Assembly: GCF_007752535.1 (NCBI RefSeq)
Contig: NZ_CP036426.1
Span: 5,208,001 to 5,272,000, forward strand
DNA length: 64,000 nt
Direction of reading: 5' to 3'
From: Tautonia plasticadhaerens
Lineage (GTDB): Bacteria; Planctomycetota; Planctomycetia; Isosphaerales; Isosphaeraceae
Made by a program: the position numbers and the translations under genes. Shown piece after piece: positions 54,616 through 63,141 of this stretch. Under the pieces are notes generated by a model that had not been told where the DNA came from, searched no databases, and was given only the letters and a program-made list of their open reading frames with translations. Each line of letters starts with the position of its first letter. Within the stretch, counting starts at the first letter, position 1.

Positions 54616-55101
54616 ATGCTCCGCAAGCAGATCATCGGCGGGCAGAAGGAACCACCGACGACCACGGGGGGCGAGATCGACATCGCCGCCGTGGCGACCG
54701 TCCTCGTGACCTCCGAGGACCCCGAGCATCCGATCGACCACGCCTTCGACGGCAGTCGGGGACCGGGCGGGAGCCGCTGGATTGCGGGCGAGCCCGGCGA
54801 GCAGGCCGTGATCCTCGCCTTCGACGCCCCGCAGGCGATCCGGCGGGTCGCCCTGGAGGTCGAGGAGACGGAGGTCGCTCGGACGCAGGAACTCCAGCTT
54901 GCCGCCTCCACCGACGGGGGACAGACCTACCGGGAACTCTTCCGGCAGGAGTACAACTTCAGCCCGTCCGGCTCGACCTTCGGGCGGGTGGACTGGGCCG
55001 TCGAGGTCGAGGGCGTCACGCACCTGCGGCTGGCGATCAAGCCGGACAAGGGTGGCAAACATTGCCGGGCGGCGATCACGTCGCTGGTCTTGCGGTCATG
55101 A
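54616..55101 (+). CDS. Discoidin/F5-8 C-like carbohydrate-binding protein
   Basis: A 161-residue protein with AAAGGGGGAG before the ATG. After a Gly/Thr-rich start, the sequence shows a jelly-roll pattern: DHAFDGSRGPGGSRWIAGEP GEQAVILAFDAPQAIRRVAL, LQLAASTDGGQTYRELFRQE and THLRLAIKPDKGG. It resembles F5/8 type C (discoidin) domains, which bind sugars or lipids. No signal peptide is visible, so it may be cytoplasmic. It follows the P450 gene. Confidence 0.65.
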   Translation: MLRKQIIGGQKEPPTTTGGEIDIAAVATVLVTSEDPEHPIDHAFDGSRGPGGSRWIAGEPGEQAVILAFDAPQAIRRVALEVEETEVARTQELQLAASTDGGQTYRELFRQEYNFSPSGSTFGRVDWAVEVEGVTHLRLAIKPDKGGKHCRAAITSLVLRS

Positions 55102-55127
55102 ACCTCGGATCGAGCGGAGGATGATTC

Positions 55128-55523
55128 ATGGCAAAAGCTCGCAAGAAACCCAGTGGCAAGCCCGAGCGGGACGAGGCCCGTGAAGATCGCATCACGATGG
55201 AGGTCGTCGTCGACGCCTACGGCGAGGACGAGCGGGCGATGGGCTGGTACTGCTACCTCGACGAACAGCTTCACACGCCCTTCCGAACCCGTTGCGTCCG
55301 GGAGCGTGCCGTCTCGCCGCTCCGGGTCGGGGACGAGGTCGAGGTCGTGGGCATGTCGCCGGAGGACGAGTGCCGCCGGGAGATGTTCGCCTCGATCCGC
55401 TGGGAGGGGGATCGGACCCTCGCCGTGCCGCTGTCCCAACTGGAGGTCATCGACGGCGACGAGGAGACCCGGCAGTCGGTCGAGGACTGGCACTACTGGA
55501 CGGACATGGGGTACGAGTTCTGA
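55128..55523 (+). CDS. CcbP-type calcium-binding protein
   Basis: A 131-residue protein matching the calcium-binding CcbP family: MEVVVDAYGEDERAMGWYCY LDEQLHTPF, RTRCVRERAVSPLRVGDEVE VVGMSPEDECRREMF and QSVEDWHYWTDMGYEF, the conserved family terminus. CcbP proteins bind Ca2+ through acidic patches. The N-terminus has a Lys-rich extension. It is complete. Confidence 0.85.
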   Translation: MAKARKKPSGKPERDEAREDRITMEVVVDAYGEDERAMGWYCYLDEQLHTPFRTRCVRERAVSPLRVGDEVEVVGMSPEDECRREMFASIRWEGDRTLAVPLSQLEVIDGDEETRQSVEDWHYWTDMGYEF

Positions 55524-55592
55524 CGACCCGATCGCCATCGATTCCGCCGCCTACCGTCACGTCCCTCCCATCCCATCCTCGGGGTACGGATC

Positions 55593-56180
55593 ATGAGGAC
55601 GACTCGCCTCGGACTGATCGGCATCGCCCTGGCGCTGTCTTCTTGCGGCGACGGGGGCGATGCCGGGGTCTCGACGCCCGGAGAGGAGGCTCCCATGACG
55701 ATCCCGTTGACGAGCCCCGCCTTCGAGGAAGGCGCTGACATCCCCCGGAACTACACCTGCGACGGCGAGGACATCTCTCCGCCGCTGTCCTGGTCCGGCG
55801 TCCCGGATCAGGCCCGATCGCTCGTGCTGATCTGCGACGACCCGGATGCGCCCAGGGGGACTTTCACCCACTGGGTCCTGTACGACCTGCCGCCCGAAGT
55901 CACCAGGCTGCCCGAGGGCCTGCCGACCGACCAGACGATCCGGGTGGGTTCGGGCGGGGGCAAGCACGAAGCGAGGCAGGGGAAGAACGACTTCCGCAAG
56001 CCCGGCTACGGCGGACCCTGCCCGCCCTCAGGCACCCATCGCTATCTCTTCCAGCTCTTCGCCCTCGACTCGACGACGGGCCTGGAGCCCGGGGCGACCC
56101 GGCAGCAGGTGGAGCGTGCCATGCTGGGGCACGTCCTGGCGCAGGGGCAGTTGATGGGCCGGTACACGAGGGGCAGGTAG
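55593..56180 (+). CDS. YbhB/YbcL-type PEBP-like lipoprotein
   Basis: A 195-residue protein. The signal peptide ends in a lipobox (IGIALALSSCGDG). The mature PEBP fold shows YTCDGEDISPPLSWSGVP, LVLICDDPDAPRGTFTHWVL YDLP and GYGGPCPPSGTHRYLFQLFA LD. These proteins bind phospholipid-like ligands and are called Raf kinase inhibitor-like, but the bacterial role is unclear. It should be anchored in a membrane. Confidence 0.9.
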   Translation: MRTTRLGLIGIALALSSCGDGGDAGVSTPGEEAPMTIPLTSPAFEEGADIPRNYTCDGEDISPPLSWSGVPDQARSLVLICDDPDAPRGTFTHWVLYDLPPEVTRLPEGLPTDQTIRVGSGGGKHEARQGKNDFRKPGYGGPCPPSGTHRYLFQLFALDSTTGLEPGATRQQVERAMLGHVLAQGQLMGRYTRGR

Positions 56181-56425
56181 GTTCGCCTGCGGGGACGAGC
56201 CGGGAAATCCGCCCTGGGCGATTCTCAACGACTGTCGGGCCTGCCGCCGAAACCGAGTCCGTGGGGCGGGGGTAATCCGGTGCGGACAGGCGGACACGGA
56301 GTCGCCGGGATTTCCGACTTGCCCATCGTCCGGGAACAGCACGGGCGAGACCCCCGACCCGACGCTGGCCCACGAAGTGCCGAGCCCCCAAGGACCGTGG
56401 GTACCGGCTCAACCGAGGAACCGTC

Positions 56426-57406
56426 GTGATGCGAGCCCAGCTACGCCAGGTGGCCGTCGTCCTCGCCCACGGCTCCATCCTCTTCTTCGCCTCCGAGCGG
56501 GTCTTCTGGTCCTTCTGGCGACTGGGCGACGACCTCGGCGGCATGGTCGTCACCTGGCTCGTCTACAGCCTGCTGGCCTACGTCTTCCTGATCCTGGTGC
56601 GGCGTTTCCGGGTCGCCTCCTTCGCCCCGCTGTTCCTCTGCGGGGCGGCGTTCGGCTGGCTGGCCGAGGGGGTGGTCGTCAACACGCTCTACGGCGACCC
56701 GACCAACCCGTTCCCCCTGTCGGTCTCCTGGACGGGGCTGGCCTGGCACGCCCTTCTGGGCGTCGGGGTCGCCTGGCACCTGATCGGTCGGACGCTGGCC
56801 GAGCCGAGACCGACCAGGACCGTGTGGCTGTCGCTCGCCTTCGGAGTCGGCTGGGGACTCTGGGCGGTGTGGTGGCCTGCCGAGTTGGGGGCGGGTGCCG
56901 ATGCGCCGGTCCTCGCCTTCGCCGGTCATGCGGCGGCCTGCTCGGCACCCTACCTGCTGTCGTGGTGGGTCCTGGGGATGGCACGCCCCGACTGGTTCCG
57001 TCCGGGCCGGGTCGCCCCGGCGGTCCTCTCGGCGCTGGTGCTGCTGGTCTTCCTCGGGGTCCAGGTGCCGACCCGACCCGAAGCGGCGCTGATCCTGCCC
57101 CCGCTGCTGCTCGCCTGCCTGGCGGGGCTGAGACGCAACGCCGCCGAGGAGAAGAACCCCGACCTGCTCGACGGGCTCCTTGGCGAGGTCCGACCCAGGA
57201 ACGTGATCGCCCTGTCCCTGATCCCGGCCGCAGCCGTCGCCGTCTATGCGCCGTTCCGGCTGCTGGGCTGGCATCCGCCGACCAACATTGCGCTCTACGT
57301 GGCGACGATGCCGCTGGGCTTCTGGCTGCTCGGCCGGAGCCTCTGGGTCACCATCCGTCGGGGAGCATCGTCACCCGTGCCGATCGAGCACCCGTCGCCG
57401 TCCTGA
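56426..57406 (+). CDS. Multi-pass membrane protein, unknown
   Basis: A 326-residue protein with about eight hydrophobic helices, e.g. QVAVVLAHGSILFFASERVF, VTWLVYSLLAYVFLILV, ALLGVGVAWHLIG, LAFGVGWGLWAVWW, PAVLSALVLLVFLGV, LILPPLLLACLAGL and ALYVATMPLGFWLLG. Start at GTG 56426 or the adjacent ATG 56429. No transporter signature is recognised. The 245 bases upstream hold no gene and presumably the promoter. Confidence 0.65.
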   Translation: MMRAQLRQVAVVLAHGSILFFASERVFWSFWRLGDDLGGMVVTWLVYSLLAYVFLILVRRFRVASFAPLFLCGAAFGWLAEGVVVNTLYGDPTNPFPLSVSWTGLAWHALLGVGVAWHLIGRTLAEPRPTRTVWLSLAFGVGWGLWAVWWPAELGAGADAPVLAFAGHAAACSAPYLLSWWVLGMARPDWFRPGRVAPAVLSALVLLVFLGVQVPTRPEAALILPPLLLACLAGLRRNAAEEKNPDLLDGLLGEVRPRNVIALSLIPAAAVAVYAPFRLLGWHPPTNIALYVATMPLGFWLLGRSLWVTIRRGASSPVPIEHPSPS

Positions 57407-57453
57407 GGCGGGGGCGGGGTGTCAGGCGGACCCTCTCCGATCCGATTCCGGGC

Positions 57454-58074
57454 TCAGACCCGCCTCCGGTTGTCCTCGGGGAACGGGTACTCCATGAACC
57501 GGGCGGTCGCTCGGGCCAACGCCTCGCCGTGGTGCCGGCCGACGACCCGAAGCGCCATGTCGATGCCCGCCGAGATTCCGGCCGAGGTGACCACGCCGCC
57601 GTCCTCGACCACGTGCAGGTCGCCCAGGACGGTGGCCGCCGGGAACGAGGACCGCATCCAGTCCAGGGCCATCCAGTGCGTCGTGGCCCGCCTGCCGTCG
57701 AGAAGCCCCGCCTGGCCGAGCAGCATCGAGCAGGTGCAGACCGAGGCGAGCGTCTCGACGCCCCCGGCCCGCTCGCCGATCCAGGAGAGCAGCCGCTTGT
57801 CGTTCATGAGCGGGCGGACGCCCCAGCCGCCGGGCACGACGAGCACGTCGAGGGCCGGGCAGTCGTCCAGGGCGAAGTCGGGCACGACCTTCAGGCCGCC
57901 CGTGGCGACCACCAGGTCGGTCGACCCGGCGACCAAAGCGACCTCGTAGGGCGAGGGCTCGTCCCGCCTTCGTCCCTCGTCCAGGCGGGTGACGGAGAAG
58001 ACCTCGAACGGGCCGCAGAAGTCGAGGACCTCCACGTCCGGGAACACCAGGATGCCAACCGTTCTGCGGGCCAT
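57454..58074 (-). CDS. DJ-1/PfpI family protein
   Basis: A 206-residue protein. Family features are VGILVFPDVEVLDFCGPFEV FSVTR, LDVLVVPGGWGVRPLMNDKR, and the nucleophile elbow ETLASVCTCSMLLGQAGLLD with the reactive Cys in SVCTCS, then GGVVTSAGISAGIDMALRVV. The sequence is closest to isonitrile hydratase or GATase1-like transcription-cofactor DJ-1 proteins. It probably performs hydrolase or glyoxalase-type chemistry on an unknown substrate. Confidence 0.88.
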   Translation of the reverse strand: MARRTVGILVFPDVEVLDFCGPFEVFSVTRLDEGRRRDEPSPYEVALVAGSTDLVVATGGLKVVPDFALDDCPALDVLVVPGGWGVRPLMNDKRLLSWIGERAGGVETLASVCTCSMLLGQAGLLDGRRATTHWMALDWMRSSFPAATVLGDLHVVEDGGVVTSAGISAGIDMALRVVGRHHGEALARATARFMEYPFPEDNRRRV

Positions 58075-58244
58075 GGCTGCGCTCCTCTCGTCGGCTCGAC
58101 ACCACTCGTTCGATTGCCACCCGACGTGCAGTCTCCGACCCGGACGCCCCGGAGATAACGCCGTCGCCCGATGCGGCCCTCGCTTGCCGCAGTTCCGGGG
58201 CGATCACCGATCGAGTCCGGCATGACCGCCCCGCTCGGCCTGGC

Positions 58245-58790
58245 CTACGAGTGCGACCTGCCCGGCTGCCCCCAGTTGGCCTCGTTGTACTGCGCCGATC
58301 CCCCCCTGGGGATCGTCAGGGTCTCCCACGCCTCCCCGGCGTGGATGCGGGCGACCTGGACGATCTGGCCGACGTGGTAGCACGTGTGGCCCAGGGAGCG
58401 ACTCAGCGCCAGCGGCACTGAATGCGGCTCGCCCCGGATCGTGACGGTCACCTCCAGGTCGTCCGGGCCGAGGCTCCGGAGCGTCTCGAACAGGCAGGCC
58501 CAGCCCCGCTCCCAGGTCTCCAGGAGTTCCGCCCGGCTGGCGGGGGCGTCCTCGAACTCGCCGTCCCGGTTGCGCCAGGGCTTCTCGCCGTCGGTGGCCA
58601 GGAAGTCGGTCCAGCGGGAGGCCAGGTTTCCCGAGACGTGCCGCATGATGACTGCGATCGAGTTGGTGTGCTCGTCCGGCGGGACGTGGAGCATGTCGTC
58701 GGGCACCTGCTCGACGGCCCGATCCGCCAGGCGCTTGTTGGCCTCGAAGGTGTTGATGATGGCGGCGAGGAACTCGGCGGCGATGTCCAT
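58245..58790 (-). CDS. DUF1572/DinB-like four-helix protein
   Basis: The ATG at 58790 was chosen (MDIAAEFLAAIINTFEANKR), because the upstream 26 codons look non-coding. The 181-residue protein has the DinB-like four-helix pattern: NSIAVIMRHVSGNLASRWTD FL with one metal His, LLETWERGWACLFETLRSLG and SLGHTCYHVGQIVQVARI with the second and third His. Members bind a divalent metal, and some act in thiol transfer or DNA-damage-related stress. Confidence 0.85.
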   Translation of the reverse strand: MDIAAEFLAAIINTFEANKRLADRAVEQVPDDMLHVPPDEHTNSIAVIMRHVSGNLASRWTDFLATDGEKPWRNRDGEFEDAPASRAELLETWERGWACLFETLRSLGPDDLEVTVTIRGEPHSVPLALSRSLGHTCYHVGQIVQVARIHAGEAWETLTIPRGGSAQYNEANWGQPGRSHS

Positions 58791-58925
58791 GCGGTGCACC
58801 CGTATCGATGACGCTCGTGCTCTCCCCCGAGCGGCGTCCGACGACGCCGGATGGTCAGCGAGCGGCACCGCCCATCCGGCGTCGTCGGACGCCAGGTCGA
58901 CGATCGTCCGCCGTCCGGCGTCGGC

Positions 58926-59033
58926 TCACTTCTTCGATGGCTTCTCCTGGGCCGGGGCAGCCTTGGAGGCGGTGGACTTCTTGTCGGCGATCTTCTTTTG
59001 CTTCGCCTTGTCTTTGGGTGCCTTGTCGCCCAT
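58926..59033 (-). CDS. 35-residue lysine-rich protein
   Basis: MGDKAPKDKAKQKKIADKKS followed by an Ala/Pro/Lys tail. Very short, strongly basic proteins beginning MGDKxPKxK are widespread in bacteria, usually as small free-standing genes. The function is unknown. Composition suggests nucleic-acid association or disorder. An upstream in-frame extension is rejected as non-protein-like. Confidence 0.65.
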   Translation of the reverse strand: MGDKAPKDKAKQKKIADKKSTASKAAPAQEKPSKK

Positions 59034-59409
59034 GGCATCTGCTCCGTTCGGGTCAGGAGGGAGGCGGGTCCCGGAGGGGCCTCCGGGGTAAGGCCGATCG
59101 CCCCTCGATCTGAGGATCGGCCGGGATCGATCCGAAGGCAAGTGGCCTGCGGCGGCATCGCCGTGCCGGTCCACCGGGGGACGGGCGGCGATCGACGACA
59201 ATCCCACGGATTGCCACTATCTATTTGTTCAATTGTTCGTTATACTTCACCCGGTTTGGTTTGACGATCGAGAAGCGATTGCTGGTTCTCCCCGATCCGG
59301 TCTCCGCCCCCTCCCTCGCCGTCCCGGCCCAAGGGCTCACCCTGAGCCACGTTCCCCCGACCCGGAACGCACCCTGCGGGTCGTCGCATCTCCGGCTCGG
59401 AGCCCGATC
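59034..59409 (+). promoter_or_regulatory. AT-rich leader of the RRM gene
   Basis: About 375 bases without a gene. A clear drop in GC around 59205-59300 holds a -10-like TATACT at 59241-59246 and T-rich stretches. The distance to the GTG start implies a 5' leader of about 150 bases. Long leaders are typical of cold-induced RNA-binding-protein genes. No specific fold was identified. Confidence 0.4.
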
Positions 59410-59745
59410 GTGTCCAAGAAGCTGTATGTCGGCAACCTCACCTACAACGTCAACGAGTCCGACCTGGAGGCGATGTTCTCGCCGTTCGGGTCGGTGCAGA
59501 GCGCCCAGGTCATCGTCGACCGGGACACGAACCGCTCCAAGGGCTTCGGCTTCGTGGAGATGGGCTCGGAGTCCGAGGCCCAGGACGCCATCCAGGCGCT
59601 CAACGGCCGTGAGCACGACGGCCGGAACCTGACCGTCAACGAGGCCAAGCCCCGTGAGGCCCGCTCGGGCGGCGGCGGCTACGGCGGCGGCCGAAGCGGC
59701 GGCGGTGGCGGTTACAGCGGCGGCGGCGGCGGCGGCCGGAATTGA
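59410..59745 (+). CDS. RRM-type RNA-binding protein with Gly-rich tail
   Basis: A 111-residue protein from a GTG start. RNP2 is KLYVGN, RNP1 is KGFGFVEM, and the rest of the RRM follows the expected betaalphabeta order (LTYNVNESDLEAMFSPFGSV, AQDAIQALNGREHDGRNLTV). A C-terminal Gly/Arg/Tyr-rich tail (GGGGYGGGRSGGGGGYSGGG) resembles RGG boxes and cyanobacterial Rbp proteins. It probably binds single-stranded RNA during cold or stress adaptation. Confidence 0.93.
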   Translation: MSKKLYVGNLTYNVNESDLEAMFSPFGSVQSAQVIVDRDTNRSKGFGFVEMGSESEAQDAIQALNGREHDGRNLTVNEAKPREARSGGGGYGGGRSGGGGGYSGGGGGGRN

Positions 59746-59877
59746 TCGCCCGCCCGATCGCTTCACACTGAGGGTCACCCCGGTGGCCCTTCCCTCCCCC
59801 CGGTGGGGGTTGCTCGTCCGGGCAGCCCCGCCGGGACACCGGCATGAGTCCCTCCCGACTCATCCCAGGAGGAGCCG

Positions 59878-60096
59878 ATGACAACGAGATATTATCACTC
59901 CCCGCCCCCTGTGCCCTCGACCAGGGTCCGCTGCCCGGTCTGCAACCAGGCCGTGTACTCTCGGGGGGACATCCACCCCCAGTGCGCCGTCCGGCGGGCC
60001 GACCCGCCCCGGCCAAAGGCTAGGCCGAAGCCGTCCTCAGCCCAGGCCGATCCGGCGACGAAGCCCGCAGGCGAGCCAGCCGATGCCGGGACCTGA
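59878..60096 (+). CDS. Small zinc-ribbon-like protein
   Basis: A 72-residue protein with AGGAG upstream. VRCPVCNQAVYSRGDIHPQC supplies two CxxC-type half-sites spaced as in a minimal zinc ribbon. The Pro/Ala-rich tail is probably disordered. It overlaps the next gene by 14 bases and may be co-translated. Confidence 0.55.
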   Translation: MTTRYYHSPPPVPSTRVRCPVCNQAVYSRGDIHPQCAVRRADPPRPKARPKPSSAQADPATKPAGEPADAGT

Positions 60097-60763
60097 TCCG
60101 GAGGGTGGGGCCGAGACGGGCCTTGCGGCACCCCGCCTATCCCGTGCCGTGTGGGCGGTCCTCGGCGTCACCCTCACGTACTTGGCCGTGGCGCTGGTCG
60201 CCTCGCTGACGGGCGGCAGCGGCGAGTTCCTTTTGTACCTCGCCGTCATGGCCGTGCTCGTCGTCGTTGTGGCACTGGTGCACCTTCGGATCGGCCTCCG
60301 CATCGCTTCCCTGGGGGGATTGTCGCTCTGGGGCCTCGTCCACATGGCGGGCGGGCTGATGCCCGTGCCCGAGTCCTGGCCCGTCAGGGGCGACTCCCAC
60401 GTCCTCTACAACCTCTGGCTCGTGCCGGGGCTGCTGAAGTTCGACCAGGCCGTCCACGCCTACGGCTTCGGGCTGCTGACCTGGGTCTGCTGGCAGGGCT
60501 TGCAGCGGGCGTTCGATCGCCTGGGCGTCACCGCCCGCCCGACGCTCGGGCTGCTGACGCTCTGCGTCGCCGCCGGGACGGGGTTCGGTGCGGCCAACGA
60601 GGTCGTCGAGTTCGACGCCACGAGGGTGCTGGCCGAGACCAACGTCGGCGGCTACGTGAACACGGGCTGGGACCTGGTGTCGAACCTCGTCGGGTGTCTG
60701 GTCGCCGCCGTGCTGATCTACGCCTTGCACGATCGGTCGGCACCGGCATCCTCACCGGAGTGA
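60083..60763 (+). CDS. DUF2238 (YjdF-like) membrane protein
   Basis: A 226-residue protein with six helices (AVWAVLGVTLTYLAVALVAS, LLYLAVMAVLVVVVALVHL, GLSLWGLVHMAGGLM and others). Conserved family motifs: KFDQAVHAYGFGLLTWVCW, GAANEVVEFDATRVLAE and VNTGWDLVSNLVGCLVAA. These match the DUF2238/YjdF family of inner-membrane proteins with unknown function. The gene is intact. Confidence 0.85.
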   Translation: MPGPDPEGGAETGLAAPRLSRAVWAVLGVTLTYLAVALVASLTGGSGEFLLYLAVMAVLVVVVALVHLRIGLRIASLGGLSLWGLVHMAGGLMPVPESWPVRGDSHVLYNLWLVPGLLKFDQAVHAYGFGLLTWVCWQGLQRAFDRLGVTARPTLGLLTLCVAAGTGFGAANEVVEFDATRVLAETNVGGYVNTGWDLVSNLVGCLVAAVLIYALHDRSAPASSPE

Positions 60764-60864
60764 TCGGGTGATGGTGAGAGCCACCGATTGCCGAACCTCC
60801 TGGGGCTCTTCCGTTTCTATTGCTGAGGAGCGTCGGTGATCCTCGGGAGCGGGGGGTTCGAGCC

Positions 60865-61407
60865 ATGGAGAAGCGGTTCGTCCGGGTCAGCAAGTACCTG
60901 GCGAAGTACCTCCGCCACGCACCGGAAGAACTGGGCCTGACGCTCCGGCCGGGCGGCTGGGTGCCGGTGGACGACCTGCTCGACGCCGCCGAACGACAGG
61001 GCTTTCCCTTCAGCTATGACGAACTGGTCGAGTGCGTCGAGACCAACGACAAGCGGCGGTTCTCGTTCGACGAGACGAACGTGTTGATCCGGGCCAACCA
61101 GGGCCACAGCGTCGAGGTCGACCTGCACCTGGAGGGGCGGGAGCCGCCCGAGGTGCTCTATCACGGCACGGTCGAGGGGTTCCTGGCGGCAATCTGGGAG
61201 GAGGGGCTGGTCCGGGGGAGGCGGCACCACGTCCACCTGTCGAGCGACGTGGAGACCGCCCGACGGGTCGGGGCGAGGCGTGGCAAGCCGCTCATCCTTT
61301 CGGTCGATGCCGGACGGATGCGCCGTGAGGGGCATCGGTTCTTCCTCTCGGCCAACGGTGTCTGGCTGACCGATGCCGTCCCGCCGGCTTACCTGTCGTC
61401 GGCGTAG
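60865..61407 (+). CDS. kptA: RNA 2'-phosphotransferase
   Basis: A 180-residue protein from ATG 60865. KptA/Tpt1 motifs: VSKYLAKYLRHAPEELGLTL RPGGWVPVDDLL, KRRFSFDETNVLIRANQGHS VEVD, VLYHGTVEGFL and HHVHLSSDVETARRVGAR. The enzyme removes a 2'-phosphate from RNA with NAD+, making ADP-ribose cyclic phosphate. In bacteria its substrate is unclear. It is sometimes near RNA-repair genes, but none is seen here. Confidence 0.95.
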   Translation: MEKRFVRVSKYLAKYLRHAPEELGLTLRPGGWVPVDDLLDAAERQGFPFSYDELVECVETNDKRRFSFDETNVLIRANQGHSVEVDLHLEGREPPEVLYHGTVEGFLAAIWEEGLVRGRRHHVHLSSDVETARRVGARRGKPLILSVDAGRMRREGHRFFLSANGVWLTDAVPPAYLSSA

Positions 61408-61466
61408 GGCGCTCGTCGAAGGGCCACGATGCGATCTCGACGAGCGGTTCCCAATCCTCCACGAGA

Positions 61467-61994
61467 TTAAGGCAAGTGCGTCCAGGACTGACGCTTGACG
61501 ACCTTTCGGATCGTGCCCGGCCGAACGCCGTATTCCTTCGCCAGCCGGGGGACGGACACGCCCTCCGAATGCAGCCGCCTGATCTCCAACACTTGCCATT
61601 CCTTGAGTTTGGCCGTGCTCATGGCCTCGCCCCGAGGCTGTGTCCCGTGCTTGGCCTTGTCCAGGGTGTTGGACAGGTGCGTATCCCATCGGAGATTTTC
61701 AATGCGATTGTTCGAGGCGTTGCCGTCGTTGTGGCAGCACACCCTGTCGGGCGGCCTGGGACAGACGAACGCCTCCAGTACGAGGTGGTGTACCATGCGG
61801 AACACCCTTCGTTCGCCGTTCGAGATGGAGACGGAAAGATGGCCCCACTGCCTCCGTACCGGCTTCAGCGACCTCCAGCCGTCGGTCAGGAAGGCCGGGC
61901 AGTAACCCCGGCTCTAGCGAGACTGCACCTCTCCGTCCCTTGAGACACCGTAGGCCGGAAACCCCTCGATGAGCCGCCAATGATCCTCGTCCAT
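61467..61994 (-). pseudogene. HNH homing-type endonuclease with NUMOD4 start and a TAG
   Basis: One frame of 176 codons runs from ATG 61994: MDEDHWRLIEGFPAYGVSRD GEVQSR, then TAG at 61914-61916, then SRGYCPAFLTDGWRSLK. The HNH core is MVHHLVLEAFVCPRP with CCHNDGNASNNRIENLRWDT. A helix-turn-helix follows (VSVPRLAKEYGVRPGTIRKV). The WRxIxGFPxYxVSxxGxV start is a NUMOD4 motif of phage homing endonucleases. A shorter product from ATG 61805 could still contain the HNH and HTH parts, so residual activity is possible. Confidence 0.82.
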
Positions 61995-62067
61995 CGCCGT
62001 ATATAGGTGGGATGAACGAAATTCTTATCTCTTTTTCTTTTTGCATCGCCCGTCCCGTTCGTTGTGG

Positions 62068-62325
62068 TCAGCCCAGGGTCTCCGGGAACCCGAACAGCCT
62101 CGCCGCATTCCCGCCCAGCACCTTCGCCTGCTCCTCGGCGGTCAGGTGTCCCAGGTACGACAGCAGCCGCCCCCGGTATGCCCGATACGACTCGCCGGTG
62201 GCCTCGGCCCTGTAGCCGCCGCCGTAGATCAGCCGATCCGGCCCGTAGGCGTCGGTCAGCGTCCGGATGACCGGGGCGATGTCCCGGTGCGGGTACTGTC
62301 GCCGCTCCGGAAGCACCGTCGGGCG
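62068..62325 (-). pseudogene. C-terminal remnant of an amidohydrolase-family gene
   Basis: About 85 codons: YPHRDIAPVIRTLTDAYGPD RLIYGGGYRAEATGESYRAY RGRLLSYL and EEQAKVLGGNAARLFGFPET. This matches the last part of amidohydrolase-2 proteins (GPDRLIxGGxF..., NAARLFGF). The metal-binding N-terminal part is absent, and sequence before about 62325 is unrelated. The adjacent HNH gene may be linked to its loss. Confidence 0.65.
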
Positions 62326-62436
62326 GGACGTGCCCGGCGCTTGCATCGACCCGCAGACCATCCGACAATCGTCGAGGACCGGCCACCACGCCGGACTCCC
62401 CATCGATCGAGACCGACTCGCCCTCCGTCGACGAGC

Positions 62437-63141
62437 ATGGCGATGACGCATCGAGCCCCGAGCCTCCCGATCGCCGCCCTCGTCGTGCTCGCCGGGGCGG
62501 ATCACGCCTGGGCTGGCATGCCCTCGGTCACGCTCACCGACCTGGCGAGGATGCGGGTCCAGACGATCTCGTTCTTCCTGCTCGGCGTCCTCCTCTGCGC
62601 CTGGGTCGTCCAGCGGGTCTGGAACTCCCTGGGGCGGGACTTCCCCCGGCTCCCCCGGCTGACCTTCGGCAAGGCCCTCGGCGTCGTCACGCTCTGGGGG
62701 CTCCTCTTCGTCCTGATCCTGACGATGATCTCCGGTGCCAGGGAACTGATGACCCCAGGAGCTTGGGAGAAGGACGGCTACACCTACACGATCGCCGGTG
62801 ACCAGCCGCCAGCGAGCCCAGACGTAGACCTAGCGGGGCGCCGGCAGGCCCTCGACCGGCTCCGCATCGCCCTCTGGACCTACGCCCGCAGCCACGAGGG
62901 GCGGTTCCCCCCCGAGGACGACCCCGAGGCGATCCCCGAGGAGGCGTGGCGGGTGCCCGACCCCTCGGGCATGAGGTACCTCTACGTGCCGGGGGAGGCC
63001 GCCGACGAGGGCCGCTCGATCGTCGCCTACGAGCCGGGCCTCTTCGACGGCGAGCGGCTCGTGCTGCGGGCCGACGGGCGGATCGTCTCCATGAGCCCCG
63101 AGGAGATCGCCGCCGGCCTCGCCGGGGGGCTGGCCCAATGA
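62437..63141 (+). CDS. Membrane protein with a periplasmic alpha/beta domain
   Basis: A 234-residue protein. A signal-like helix (LPIAALVVLAGADHAWA) and two more hydrophobic segments (ISFFLLGVLLCAWVVQRV, LGVVTLWGLLFVLILTMI) precede a soluble C-terminal domain with RLRIALWTYARSHEGRFPPE DD, a Trp/Arg-rich centre and VLRADGRIVSMSPEEI. Its TGA overlaps the next ATG by ATGA. The two genes form an operon. The soluble part resembles DUF1559-associated domains. Confidence 0.7.
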   Translation: MAMTHRAPSLPIAALVVLAGADHAWAGMPSVTLTDLARMRVQTISFFLLGVLLCAWVVQRVWNSLGRDFPRLPRLTFGKALGVVTLWGLLFVLILTMISGARELMTPGAWEKDGYTYTIAGDQPPASPDVDLAGRRQALDRLRIALWTYARSHEGRFPPEDDPEAIPEEAWRVPDPSGMRYLYVPGEAADEGRSIVAYEPGLFDGERLVLRADGRIVSMSPEEIAAGLAGGLAQ

